A stretch of 47,864 nt of DNA, taken from the NCBI GenBank assembly GCA_017621525.1, contig JAGASX010000011.1, positions 1 through 47,864 of the forward strand. Direction: 5' to 3'. The position numbers were made by a program, and so were the translations under genes. This DNA comes from Clostridia bacterium. Lineage in GTDB: Bacteria > Bacillota > Clostridia > Christensenellales > UBA1242. The notes below the pieces were generated by a model that ran no database searches, was not told the origin of the DNA, and saw only the letters and a program-made list of their open reading frames with translations. This document shows, one piece after another, positions 8,151 to 16,560 of this stretch (positions are counted from its first letter, which is position 1; every line of letters begins with the position of its first letter).

Positions 8151-10682
8151 TTGGCAAATCAATCATTGCAGAATTTAAAAAGAATACATGACTTACAAAA
8201 GGACGGAGAAATTTCTAAAATTTTACAACAACTTAAAGCGTCCAAGTTGAAAGTAGATGAATTTTCTTCAACCCTCAACCAGAGAAATAAAGCACTTGAA
8301 ATGGAAAAGGCTCGCCTTGAAAGGGCAAACGAAGAAAAATCTGTTGAAATTAAAGAAGAGGTTAAAACTCAAGTTCAATTAAGCGAAGTTGCTGATGTTG
8401 AACCTGTTTTTGTTGCATCAAAATCTTTCGATAACAACAGAAATCAAAACTTTAAAAGGTTTGATAATAGAAACGCCAACAACTCCAATTTTAATAGAAA
8501 TAACGACCAAAGAAAGTTTGGCAGTAATAATCGTTTTGATAATAGAACTCAAAACCAACAACGTCCAAACACTTTTAATAAAGATGGTAAATGGGGTGCA
8601 AATCGCAACAATTCAGCACCAACACAAAAGAAATTTGGCAATAATAACTTTGTTTCATCAAAGGGTAACAATTTCCGTTCTTTTGTAGGCAATGACGCAC
8701 CAGAACTTGACCTTAAAAATGACAGAAACTTTGCAAATAAAGCCAAGTATGCTCAAAAACATAATGGCAATTATGACGAAAAGAAAACTCAAACAAAACG
8801 CAGAGAAGAACAAAAACGCAATAATGTTTTTATCGAAGATGAAAACGGAATTGAAGAAGTAAGTTATGGCTCTCGTAAAAGCATCAAGAAGAAGAAAGAT
8901 ACTTCTTCAACTGCCAATGTCGTTACAATCAAACATGCCGTATTAACTTCAAAAGAAATCACCATTAAAGAGTTAAGTGAAAAAATTGGCAAACCAGTAA
9001 CAGAAATTGTTAAAAAACTTATGCTTTTGGGTATAATGGCAACAATCAATTCTAATATTGATTATGAAACCGCAGAACTTGTGGCAAGCGACTTTGGAAT
9101 AACTTTGGAACTTAAAGCAACTCAAAGTTTTGAAGAAAAACTTATTCAAACAACACATGCAGATGACGGCGAAGAAAACCTTGTAAAAAGAGCACCAATT
9201 GTTGCTGTTATGGGGCATGTTGACCATGGTAAAACTTCACTTCTTGACGCATTTAGAAAAACAAATGTCGTTGCAGGCGAGGCTGGTGGAATTACTCAAA
9301 GCATTGGCGCATATCAAATTTCATTTAACAATGAAAAAATCACCTTTATTGATACGCCGGGACACGCAGCATTTACTCAAATGCGTGCCAGAGGTGCAAA
9401 GGCAACAGATATTGCTATTCTTGTCGTTGCCGCGGACGATGGAGTTATGCCTCAAACTATTGAAGCAATCAACCATATAAAAGCAGCAGAAGTTCCAATT
9501 ATAGTTGCAATCAACAAAATGGATAAACCAGAGGCTAACCCAGACAGAATTAAACAACAACTTGCAGAAAATGGTATTTTGCCAGAAGAATGGGGCGGAG
9601 ATGCAATTTGTGTGCCAATTTCTGCTAAAACCGGTATGGGACTTGATGACCTTAAACAAACAATTTTGCTTGTTAGTGAAATGCAAGAACTTAAAGCAAA
9701 TCCGAATACTATGGCAACCGCAGTTGTTATTGAAGCGGAACTTGACAAAAACCGTGGCCCGGTTGCATCAATCATTGTTCAAAATGGTACTTTAAAGGTT
9801 GGCGATTCTATAATGTCGGGTATCACTTATGGTAAAGTACGTGCAATGTTTAATGATAAAGGTAAGCCAATTAAAGAGGCATCACCATCAACACCTGTTG
9901 AAATTTTGGGCTTTAATGAAGTGCCATCTGCCGGCGACCAAGTGTATGCAGTTGAAGAAACACTTTCAAAACAAGTTATTCAAGAAAGAATTGACAAAAT
10001 AAAGAAAGAACGTGCAACTCAATCTTCTGGCGTAACTCTTGACACGTTCATGAATAGGGTTCAAGAGGGCGCACTTAAAAACCTTAATGTTATTATTAAG
10101 GCGGATACAATGGGTTCTGTCGAAGCCTTGAAGTCAACTCTTTTAGGAATTCGCAATGAAGAGGCAAAGGTGAATATAATTCACTCGGGTGCAGGCGCTG
10201 TTACAGAAAGTGATGTAATTTTGGCACAGACCACATCTTCAATTATTATTTGCTTCAACCAAAAACCTGTTGCAAAGGCTAAAGCGGTTGCAGAGTCGCT
10301 TAAAATTGAAATTAAAGAATACAAAATAATTTACGAAATTGTTGACGACATCACCGCATCAATCAACGGAATGTTAAGCATCAAATATGAAGAAGTTTAT
10401 ATTGGAAGTGCTGAAATCCGCGTTGCGTTCAAACTTTCAACTGCTGGTAAAGTTGCCGGAAGTTATGTGAAAGATGGTAAGGTTGCAAGAAACTGCATTG
10501 CAATTGTAAAACGTGGAAACGAAGAGATTGGCAAAACTACTGTTGAATCATTAAAAATTGTAAAAGATGAAAAGGCAGAAGTTGCCAAAGGCTTTGAATG
10601 TGGTATTAAATTAAAAGATAATATCGAATTTAAAGAGGGCGATATTATTGAATTTTACAATAAAGTAGCAATTAAAAGATAA
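8151..10682 (+). CDS. infB: Translation initiation factor IF-2
   Basis: GTPase that brings initiator tRNA to the 30S subunit and promotes subunit joining. The 843 residues run: N-terminal helix region; an Asn/Arg/Phe-rich low-complexity stretch (about 95-175); the IF2-N domain (about 265-315); the GTPase domain with GHVDHGKT at 355-362, DTPGHAAF and NKMDKPEANPDR; then domains II, III and the C-terminal fMet-tRNA binding domain ending KEGDIIEFYNKV. The start is TTG, with GGAG 7 bases upstream. It is the last gene of the rimP operon; a new promoter follows. Confidence 0.97.
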   Translation: MANQSLQNLKRIHDLQKDGEISKILQQLKASKLKVDEFSSTLNQRNKALEMEKARLERANEEKSVEIKEEVKTQVQLSEVADVEPVFVASKSFDNNRNQNFKRFDNRNANNSNFNRNNDQRKFGSNNRFDNRTQNQQRPNTFNKDGKWGANRNNSAPTQKKFGNNNFVSSKGNNFRSFVGNDAPELDLKNDRNFANKAKYAQKHNGNYDEKKTQTKRREEQKRNNVFIEDENGIEEVSYGSRKSIKKKKDTSSTANVVTIKHAVLTSKEITIKELSEKIGKPVTEIVKKLMLLGIMATINSNIDYETAELVASDFGITLELKATQSFEEKLIQTTHADDGEENLVKRAPIVAVMGHVDHGKTSLLDAFRKTNVVAGEAGGITQSIGAYQISFNNEKITFIDTPGHAAFTQMRARGAKATDIAILVVAADDGVMPQTIEAINHIKAAEVPIIVAINKMDKPEANPDRIKQQLAENGILPEEWGGDAICVPISAKTGMGLDDLKQTILLVSEMQELKANPNTMATAVVIEAELDKNRGPVASIIVQNGTLKVGDSIMSGITYGKVRAMFNDKGKPIKEASPSTPVEILGFNEVPSAGDQVYAVEETLSKQVIQERIDKIKKERATQSSGVTLDTFMNRVQEGALKNLNVIIKADTMGSVEALKSTLLGIRNEEAKVNIIHSGAGAVTESDVILAQTTSSIIICFNQKPVAKAKAVAESLKIEIKEYKIIYEIVDDITASINGMLSIKYEEVYIGSAEIRVAFKLSTAGKVAGSYVKDGKVARNCIAIVKRGNEEIGKTTVESLKIVKDEKAEVAKGFECGIKLKDNIEFKEGDIIEFYNKVAIKR

Positions 10683-10697
10683 TTTGCAAAAAACACT

Positions 10698-10725
10698 TTG
10701 AAAAAAGACGTAATTAGGCTATAAT
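10698..10725 (+). promoter_or_regulatory. Promoter of rbfA-nrnA-truB
   Basis: TTGAAA (10698-10703), 16 bp, TATAAT (10720-10725), just after the infB stop. Confidence 0.75.
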
Positions 10726-10755
10726 ATTCTTATATTAAAATATTAGGAGATGATT

Positions 10756-11124
10756 ATGTCAAAAAGATTTGAGAGGGCTAATAGCGAACTGCAAAGATGT
10801 ATTGCAGAAATCATTCACAACAAAATGAATGACGCAAGAATTAGTCCTCTTTTATATGTCAGCGAGGTGAACGTAACACCAGACTTTTGCTATTGCAAAA
10901 TAAAGGTAGCACTTGATAGCGCTGATGAGGGAGAACTTAACCAAACAATTGCAGTACTTAAAAAATCAGAAGGATTTATTAAACGAGAACTTGCAACAAT
11001 GGTGCGTATGCCTAAAATGCCTAAACTATTGTTTGAAATAGATAAAGGCACAAGTGCAACTGTGCGTATCAATGAAATATTAAAAACTTTGGATATTCCA
11101 GCCGAAGAGGGGAATGATGATTAA
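10756..11124 (+). CDS. rbfA: Ribosome-binding factor A
   Basis: Late-acting 30S assembly factor with a KH-like fold. The sequence MSKRFERANSELQRCIAEII and the central VTPDFCYCKIKVAL match the family, as does the length of 122 residues. I prefer ATG 10756 over the in-frame ATG at 10750 because AGGAG (10745-10749) directly abuts the earlier codon but leaves 6 bases before the later one. Its end overlaps nrnA by a few bases. Confidence 0.95.
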   Translation: MSKRFERANSELQRCIAEIIHNKMNDARISPLLYVSEVNVTPDFCYCKIKVALDSADEGELNQTIAVLKKSEGFIKRELATMVRMPKMPKLLFEIDKGTSATVRINEILKTLDIPAEEGNDD

Positions 11125-12076
11125 AGAAATAAAACAAATTGCTAAATTACTTAAAAAAGCAAAAAAAATTGCATTGTTTACCCATATAAATCCAGATTGC
11201 GATGCTTTGGGCTCAACCTTTGGGCTTTATTATGCCCTAAAACAACTTAATAAAAAGGTTGATATATACTCTAAGGACCCTTTCACTGCAGTTGAAAAGG
11301 TTTTATTTGATGAAAGTGTCATCAAAAAGACTTTATGCAGAACCAAAGAGTACGACCTTTTTGTTGCTTGTGATGTGCCCTCTTATTTTAGATTGGGGGA
11401 ATATGAAAAAACTTTTCATGAAAATCAAAACTTTGTTGTAGTTGACCATCATCAAAATGCAGGTTTAAAGGGCTTACATAATTATATCGACCCTGCAAGA
11501 AGTTCTTGTTGCGAATTGATGCTGGATATAATAAAGATGCTGAAAGTAAAAATTACAAAAGAAATTGCCTCTTGCCTTTATGTTGGGCTTTCTTCTGATA
11601 CAACATCTTTTGTAAATTCAAATACAAACAGTAAATCATTTCAAACCGCAAGTCAACTTATAAATTATGGCGCAGATGTTTGCGCTTTAAATGAAACTTT
11701 GTACCATACAAGAACGCGAAAATCCATTGATTTTAAAAAGTATTTGTGGAATAACTTTAAAATAAAGGGAGATTGTGCATATTGTGTTATGCCTTATGAG
11801 GAATTATCTCGCCTTAAAGGCAAAAAAAGCGACTGCGATGGATACAGTACAAGCCTTATTTCTATTCAAGGAGTAAATTACAGTTTCAGTATCGTTGAAG
11901 AGAAAACAGGATATTTCAGCGTTTCAATGCGTTCTAAAATTGGCTATGATGTCCGCAGTAAAGCAGAACTTTTGGGTGGAGGCGGGCATTTGTGTGCTGC
12001 GGGTGTAAAATTCAAGGCAAAAGACATGGAAGATGCAAAAAATAAGGTGCTTGCTGTAATAAAAAAGGAAAACTAA
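11117..12076 (+). CDS. nrnA: Bifunctional oligoribonuclease / pAp phosphatase NrnA
   Basis: DHH/DHHA1 phosphoesterase that degrades nano-RNAs and dephosphorylates 3'-phosphoadenosine 5'-phosphate. Visible metal-binding motifs are HINPDCDALGST (about residues 22-33), the DHH motif VVDHHQNAG (about 112-120) and the C-terminal substrate loop GGGGHLCAAG (about 290-299). At 319-320 residues it has family length. Two adjacent ATGs exist (11114 and 11117); the second has the better spacing to GAGGGG. The position between rbfA and truB is the standard one. Confidence 0.94.
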   Translation: MIKEIKQIAKLLKKAKKIALFTHINPDCDALGSTFGLYYALKQLNKKVDIYSKDPFTAVEKVLFDESVIKKTLCRTKEYDLFVACDVPSYFRLGEYEKTFHENQNFVVVDHHQNAGLKGLHNYIDPARSSCCELMLDIIKMLKVKITKEIASCLYVGLSSDTTSFVNSNTNSKSFQTASQLINYGADVCALNETLYHTRTRKSIDFKKYLWNNFKIKGDCAYCVMPYEELSRLKGKKSDCDGYSTSLISIQGVNYSFSIVEEKTGYFSVSMRSKIGYDVRSKAELLGGGGHLCAAGVKFKAKDMEDAKNKVLAVIKKEN

Positions 12077-12077
12077 G

Positions 12078-12926
12078 ATGAACATCAACGGCATACTTTT
12101 GATAAATAAAGAAAGGGGAATGTCATCAAACAAGGTTGTAAACAAGGTAAAATATCTTGTTGGCGCTGAAAAAGCAGGGCATTTAGGTACTTTGGACGTT
12201 TTGGGGGAAGGCTTGTTGCCAATAACTCTTGGTAAATCTACAAAACTTTTTGATTACTTTTTAAATAAAGATAAAGTCTATAAAACAATATTTAAGTTTG
12301 GAGAAACAACAGCAACCCTTGATTTAGAAGGGGAAGTTATTCAACGAAACGATGTGCAAGTTTCAATGCAAATGCTTAAACAAATCATTCCTCAATTTGT
12401 TGGCAGGCAATCTCAAATGCCACCTCAATATTCGGCAAAAAAGATAAACGGACAAAAAGCATATGACCTTGCTCGAAAGGGGGAAGACGTATCCCTTAAA
12501 CCAAAAGAGATTGAAATTTACTCAATCAAGGTCTGCCAAGAGGTGGAAGATAACACATTTGAACTTGAAGTGCATTGTTCCAGCGGAACATACATTCGTT
12601 CATTATGTAGAGATATGGCAACCCAACTATCAACATTTGGTGTTATGCGATACATACAACGCGCAAAATGCGGTTGTTTTGATATAAAAGACGCTTACAC
12701 AATAAAACAAGTTGAACAAAAAGAATACACCATTATTTCACCAGACAAGGTGTTTGATTTGCAAAGCATTTTTCTTGACGAAACAGAGCGCGAGTTGCTT
12801 TTAAACGGCGTTATCATCAAATCAAAATCCCAAGACGGCGAATATAAAGTTTTTCAAGACAGTGTATTTTTAGGTATTGGCGAAGTTTGCCAAGGCAGAT
12901 TAAAATTAAAATTACGTTTAATATGA
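12078..12926 (+). CDS. truB: tRNA pseudouridine(55) synthase TruB
   Basis: Makes pseudouridine 55 in the T-loop of tRNAs. The catalytic Asp is D40 in GHLGTLDVLGEGLLPITLGK, and the downstream RSLCRDMATQL block is typical. Length 282, followed by a short C-terminal segment. It begins 2 bases after nrnA with AAGGAAAA upstream. ribF, which normally follows truB in Bacillota, is absent here and an endonuclease IV-like gene stands in its place. Confidence 0.95.
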   Translation: MNINGILLINKERGMSSNKVVNKVKYLVGAEKAGHLGTLDVLGEGLLPITLGKSTKLFDYFLNKDKVYKTIFKFGETTATLDLEGEVIQRNDVQVSMQMLKQIIPQFVGRQSQMPPQYSAKKINGQKAYDLARKGEDVSLKPKEIEIYSIKVCQEVEDNTFELEVHCSSGTYIRSLCRDMATQLSTFGVMRYIQRAKCGCFDIKDAYTIKQVEQKEYTIISPDKVFDLQSIFLDETERELLLNGVIIKSKSQDGEYKVFQDSVFLGIGEVCQGRLKLKLRLI

Positions 12927-12946
12927 CAAAGAAGGAAGGAGTAAAA

Positions 12947-13807
12947 ATGGTTTTATTTGGACCATCAGGTTGTGGCGAAGAATTTACGCAAGAAGGACAT
13001 AAAGGAATTTTGGAAGTGCCAGAATGGATTAAAAATAAAGGACTTGACCTTTATGAATATTCTTTTGGGCACGGATACCAAATGTCAACAGAACTTGCCC
13101 GAACGGCTGGCAAAAAGTTTAAAGAAAATGGAATTGACCTTTCTTTGCACGCTCCTTTTTACATAAATTTTGCCAATCCAAATGAAGAGATGTATCAAAA
13201 AACACAAGGTTATATTTATGCGGGATTAAGGTTTTTAAAAGCATTTGAATGTCAAAGGCTTATATTTCACCCAGCGTCATGCGGTACAATGAAAAGAAAA
13301 GATGCATACAATCTCACTTACAAGCGCTTTGATGAATTTTTTAATAAATTAGATGAAGAAAAACTGCTTGACGACATCTTAATGTGCCCAGAAACTATGG
13401 GAAAAACAGCCCAAATTGGCACATATAAAGAGGTTGTTGATTTATGTAAACTAAATAGGCATCTTGTGCCAACTTTTGACTTTGGGCATATCAATTCACT
13501 TGAACAAGGTTCATTAAAAAACAAAGATGATTTTAAAAGGATTTTAGACTATTCTTTGGAAAATATTGGATATGACAAAACCAATAATTGCCATATTCAT
13601 TTTTCAAAAATTCAATACGGTAATAAAGGGGAGGTTCGACACTTAAATTACGATGATGAAATATATGGGCCAGAATTTGATGGACTTGCCGAGGCACTTA
13701 TAGAATACAACCTTTCACCGCATGTCATTTGCGAATCTATGTCGCAAATGCCTCATGATGCACTTATAATGAAAAAAATTTATAATAAAATGCTTGCCAA
13801 CGGCTGA
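12947..13807 (+). CDS. Endonuclease IV-like TIM-barrel protein (AP endonuclease family 2)
   Basis: A 286-residue TIM barrel of the Nfo/xylose-isomerase-like superfamily, probably acting at abasic sites. Candidate metal ligands line up with E. coli Nfo: H68 (LHAPFY), H108 (FHPAS), E149 (CPETMG), D178 and H181 (TFDFGHINS), a His in HIHFSK, H232 and E263 (CESMS). The Nfo Asp-Arg-His element is replaced by Glu-Val-Arg-His (229-232), so one metal site differs or uses the Glu. Start ATG 12947 was chosen for AAGGAAGGAG 5 bases upstream; an in-frame ATG at 12923 overlaps truB. The efp promoter lies across its last codons. Confidence 0.8.
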   Translation: MVLFGPSGCGEEFTQEGHKGILEVPEWIKNKGLDLYEYSFGHGYQMSTELARTAGKKFKENGIDLSLHAPFYINFANPNEEMYQKTQGYIYAGLRFLKAFECQRLIFHPASCGTMKRKDAYNLTYKRFDEFFNKLDEEKLLDDILMCPETMGKTAQIGTYKEVVDLCKLNRHLVPTFDFGHINSLEQGSLKNKDDFKRILDYSLENIGYDKTNNCHIHFSKIQYGNKGEVRHLNYDDEIYGPEFDGLAEALIEYNLSPHVICESMSQMPHDALIMKKIYNKMLANG

Positions 13808-13822
13808 TTTTTGTGTTAGAAT
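13794..13822 (+). promoter_or_regulatory. Promoter of efp
   Basis: TTGCCA (13794-13799), 17 bp, TAGAAT (13817-13822). It overlaps the end of the endonuclease IV-like gene and lies 33 bases before the efp start. Confidence 0.7.
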
Positions 13823-13855
13823 AGGGGACGTAAATAAAGATTAAGGAGAAAATTT

Positions 13856-14416
13856 ATGGTATTTGCAGGAGATTTTAGAAAAGGTACAACTTTTGAATGG
13901 GACGGCGCAGTTTATTCTGTTGTTGATTTCCTTCATGTTAAACCGGGTAAAGGCTCACCATTTGTAAGAGCAAAATTGAAAAACGTTATGACAGGTCAAG
14001 TTAAGGAAACAACTTTCAACCCATCAGATAAATTCACTGTTGCAGTAATTGAGAAGAAAGAGATGACATATCTTTATAGCGATGGCGATATTTACTACTT
14101 TATGGACGCTGAAACTTACGACCAAATTCCACTTAACAAAGAAAGCGTTGAAGAGGCATTAAATTTTGTTAAAGAAAATGAAAATTGCACAATGTTTTTC
14201 TTTAAAGGAAACCCATTTGCAGTTTATGCACCAAACTTTGTAGAACTTGAAGTTGTTGATTGTGAACCTGGTATTCAAGGCGACACATCAAAATCAACAA
14301 ACAAACCAGCAAAAGTTGAAACAGGCTACACACTTCAAGTGCCACTTTTCATCAATATTGGCGACAGAATTCGTATTGACACACGCGATGGAAGTTATAT
14401 GGATAGAATTAAATAA
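13856..14416 (+). CDS. efp: Elongation factor P
   Basis: Relieves ribosome stalling at polyproline. The 186-residue protein has three beta-barrel domains; the loop that is modified in other bacteria is VKPGKGSPF with the lysine at position 32, followed by [12 protein letters not shown]. The C-terminal motif [16 protein letters not shown] is typical. No epmA/epmB-type genes are in the window. It has its own promoter and a strong terminator, so it is probably a single-gene unit directly before spoIIIA, as in Bacillus. Confidence 0.96.
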   Translation: MVFAGDFRKGTTFEWDGAVYSVVDFLHVKPGKGSPFVRAKLKNVMTGQVKETTFNPSDKFTVAVIEKKEMTYLYSDGDIYYFMDAETYDQIPLNKESVEEALNFVKENENCTMFFFKGNPFAVYAPNFVELEVVDCEPGIQGDTSKSTNKPAKVETGYTLQVPLFINIGDRIRIDTRDGSYMDRIK

Positions 14417-14430
14417 ATTTTTTAAGATTA

Positions 14431-14467
14431 AAGGCCTTTTGGATAAAACCAAAAGGTCTTTTTTTTG
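14431..14467 (+). terminator. Intrinsic terminator after efp
   Basis: AAGGCCTTTTGG pairs with CCAAAAGGTCTT (one G-U pair), loop ATAAAA, then eight Ts. Confidence 0.92.
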
Positions 14468-14540
14468 CCCATTTTTGCCGTTATTTGTCGCAATAGAATT
14501 TACACAACCTCTTGCACATAGATTAACGCAGGAGATAAAA

Positions 14541-15446
14541 ATGCTTAAAAAAATTCTTCCAAACGATATTTACAACATTTTAACTACTCGCGTGAACATA
14601 AATTCAGTAAATGAAATAAGAATACGTGCGGACAAGCCAATTGTTTTACTGATAGGAATCCAAAGAGTTTTCTTAGGTTCTTCTGGAATAACCGCAAACA
14701 TTAAAGAGGCTATATTTGCCTCCAAAATTATGGTGGAAGATGTTATCTTTCGAGCCAGCGAATGTTCTATATATTCGGTAAATGAGCAGATAAAACGAGG
14801 CTTTCTTGTTATGAAAGGCGGGATACGTCTTGGCATAGGCGGAGACATGATTGAAGATAGCGGAAAAATTAAAACAATGACAAATTTTACAAGCGTGAAT
14901 ATACGTATTCCGCACGAAATCAAAAATTGTTCTTTGTCTGCTTTCAATTATCTACTAAACGAAAAAGGCGTACAAAACACCTTAGTAATCTCTCCACCGG
15001 GTGGTGGTAAAACAACCTTTTTAAGAGATTTTGTAAAACAACTTTCTTTAAGAAACTACGCTTACAATGTGCTTGTATTGGATGAAAGAGGGGAACTTGA
15101 TATAGGTGTTGATGGTTGCATAGGAAACTTTGCAGATAAAATCTGTTACAGCAATAAAACTGTGGGTTTTGAAAATGGAATTCGTGCACTTTCGCCAAAC
15201 ATAATCGTTACAGATGAACTTGGACAAAACGAGGATGTTGATGCAATTCTTTATGCGGTAAATTGCGGGGTTTCCATTATGGCATCAGTACACAGCGATA
15301 CCATTGAAAATCTGCAACAAAAGCCATATTTTGAAAAATTGCTTGCCGGTAAAGTTTTTAAAAGATTTGTCCTTCTTTCCACCAGAAATGGTCCGGGAAC
15401 GCTGGAAGGGATATATGATGAAAACTTTGCGAGAGTGAAAATTTAA
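14541..15446 (+). CDS. spoIIIAA: Stage III sporulation protein AA, ATPase
   Basis: Cytoplasmic ATPase of the SpoIIIA-SpoIIQ channel that joins mother cell and forespore; related to secretion ATPases. The 301-residue protein has a Walker A (SPPGGGKTTFLRD, about residue 155), VLDERGELDIG, and IIVTDELGQNEDVDAI as the Walker B region. Start ATG 14541 was chosen because GGAG lies 6 bases upstream; the open frame extends into efp but that part is not family-like. The region before it has a weak match to a sigma-E promoter (GAATTTA, 14 bp, CATAGATT at 14517), which I would not rely on. Confidence 0.95.
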   Translation: MLKKILPNDIYNILTTRVNINSVNEIRIRADKPIVLLIGIQRVFLGSSGITANIKEAIFASKIMVEDVIFRASECSIYSVNEQIKRGFLVMKGGIRLGIGGDMIEDSGKIKTMTNFTSVNIRIPHEIKNCSLSAFNYLLNEKGVQNTLVISPPGGGKTTFLRDFVKQLSLRNYAYNVLVLDERGELDIGVDGCIGNFADKICYSNKTVGFENGIRALSPNIIVTDELGQNEDVDAILYAVNCGVSIMASVHSDTIENLQQKPYFEKLLAGKVFKRFVLLSTRNGPGTLEGIYDENFARVKI

Positions 15447-15456
15447 GGAGTGGAAA

Positions 15457-15951
15457 ATGAAATTTATAATTTTAATTGCGATTGCGGTTTGCTGTATCTA
15501 TGTAGGGTATGCATATTCAAAAAAATATCGCAAACGTGCCAATTTTTTCAGCGCACTTGTGATGCTGTGTCAAAAATTTGATGTAGAAATAAAGTTTTCA
15601 AGAGAGCGAATTAAAAATATATTTGAAAACATAGACCAAAAACACAAACAAAACCTTTGCGGTTTGACAGATAATTTCATTTTGTTTATAGACCAACAGA
15701 CATCGCTTGAAAAAGAAACTTTATTTAAAAACATAACCTTTTTAAAGGAAGAAGAAAAAGATGTGATTTTTATGTTTTTTAAAACTTTAGGAAGAAGTGA
15801 TGTCGACAGCCAGTCGCAGGAAACAAAAAACTTTCAATCACGCTTTGAAACTCTTTCGTCATCAGCCACAAATGAAAATAAAAAGTATGGCTCTTTGTCT
15901 GTAAAACTTGGGGTTATTGTCGGTCTTTTTTTGATTGTTTTGTTTATTTAA
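15457..15951 (+). CDS. spoIIIAB: Stage III sporulation protein AB
   Basis: Membrane component of the feeding-tube apparatus, distantly related to type II secretion GspF. The 164 residues have a membrane helix at each end (3-19 and about 148-164) and a cytoplasmic helical domain with the family segment FFSALVMLCQKFDVEIKFS. Shine-Dalgarno AAGGAG. It lies 10 bases after spoIIIAA. Confidence 0.92.
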   Translation: MKFIILIAIAVCCIYVGYAYSKKYRKRANFFSALVMLCQKFDVEIKFSRERIKNIFENIDQKHKQNLCGLTDNFILFIDQQTSLEKETLFKNITFLKEEEKDVIFMFFKTLGRSDVDSQSQETKNFQSRFETLSSSATNENKKYGSLSVKLGVIVGLFLIVLFI

Positions 15952-15961
15952 TAGGTGAAAA

Positions 15962-16156
15962 ATGAATGTTGAAATTATCTTTAAAATCGCGGCGATAGGG
16001 CTTTTAACTGCCATAATTGGGCAGATTTTAAAACAAACTGGTAAAGATGAAATATCCACTCTTGCAACCCTTGCAGGGCTTATTATAGTGCTTATTATGG
16101 TGCTTAATTTGGTGGGGGATTTATTTACCACTCTTAAAACTATATTTAATTTTTAA
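15962..16156 (+). CDS. spoIIIAC: Stage III sporulation protein AC
   Basis: Very small membrane protein of 64 residues with two predicted helices joined by the conserved loop QILKQTGKDEISTLATLAG. Length and sequence match the family exactly. It lies between AB and AD in the standard order. Confidence 0.94.
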   Translation: MNVEIIFKIAAIGLLTAIIGQILKQTGKDEISTLATLAGLIIVLIMVLNLVGDLFTTLKTIFNF

Positions 16157-16170
16157 AGTCAAAGAGGATT

Positions 16171-16560
16171 ATGGAAATTATTTTAAAAATCATAGTCATT
16201 GGATTGATAACTTGCGTTGCAACAATTATTGTCAAGCCGGTGCGGTCTGATTTTTCAATTATAATTGCAATTGCTGGCGGAATTATAATCATTTTTTTGA
16301 TTGTAAATTATTTGACAGGTGTTTTTGATGTCATAAAATCAATCATCAATGTAACGGGAGTAAATTCTGCAATCTATAAATTTTTAATAAAGATTATTGC
16401 AATTGGATATTTAATTGAGTTTACCGCAGGAATTTGCAGTGAAACAGGCAACTCCAGCCTTGGCGACAAGGTGCTTCTTGGCGGAAAAATTATAATTATG
16501 GTTATGTCCCTGCCAATCATCACAAACATACTTCAAATTATCATGGAGTTGTTGCCATGA
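16171..16560 (+). CDS. spoIIIAD: Stage III sporulation protein AD
   Basis: Membrane protein of 129 residues with about four hydrophobic helices. The first half resembles a second copy of spoIIIAC (helix, KPVRSDFSIIIAIAGG, helix), as known for the family; the second half carries GYLIEFTAGICSETG and NSSLGDKVLLGGKI. It overlaps spoIIIAE by 4 bases (ATGA). Confidence 0.93.
   Translation: MEIILKIIVIGLITCVATIIVKPVRSDFSIIIAIAGGIIIIFLIVNYLTGVFDVIKSIINVTGVNSAIYKFLIKIIAIGYLIEFTAGICSETGNSSLGDKVLLGGKIIIMVMSLPIITNILQIIMELLP

Noticed and set aside
14496..14524. Sigma-E promoter of spoIIIA
   Set aside because: GAATTTA-14-CATAGATT is a partial match and its start would fall on the ribosome-binding site; not listed as a feature.
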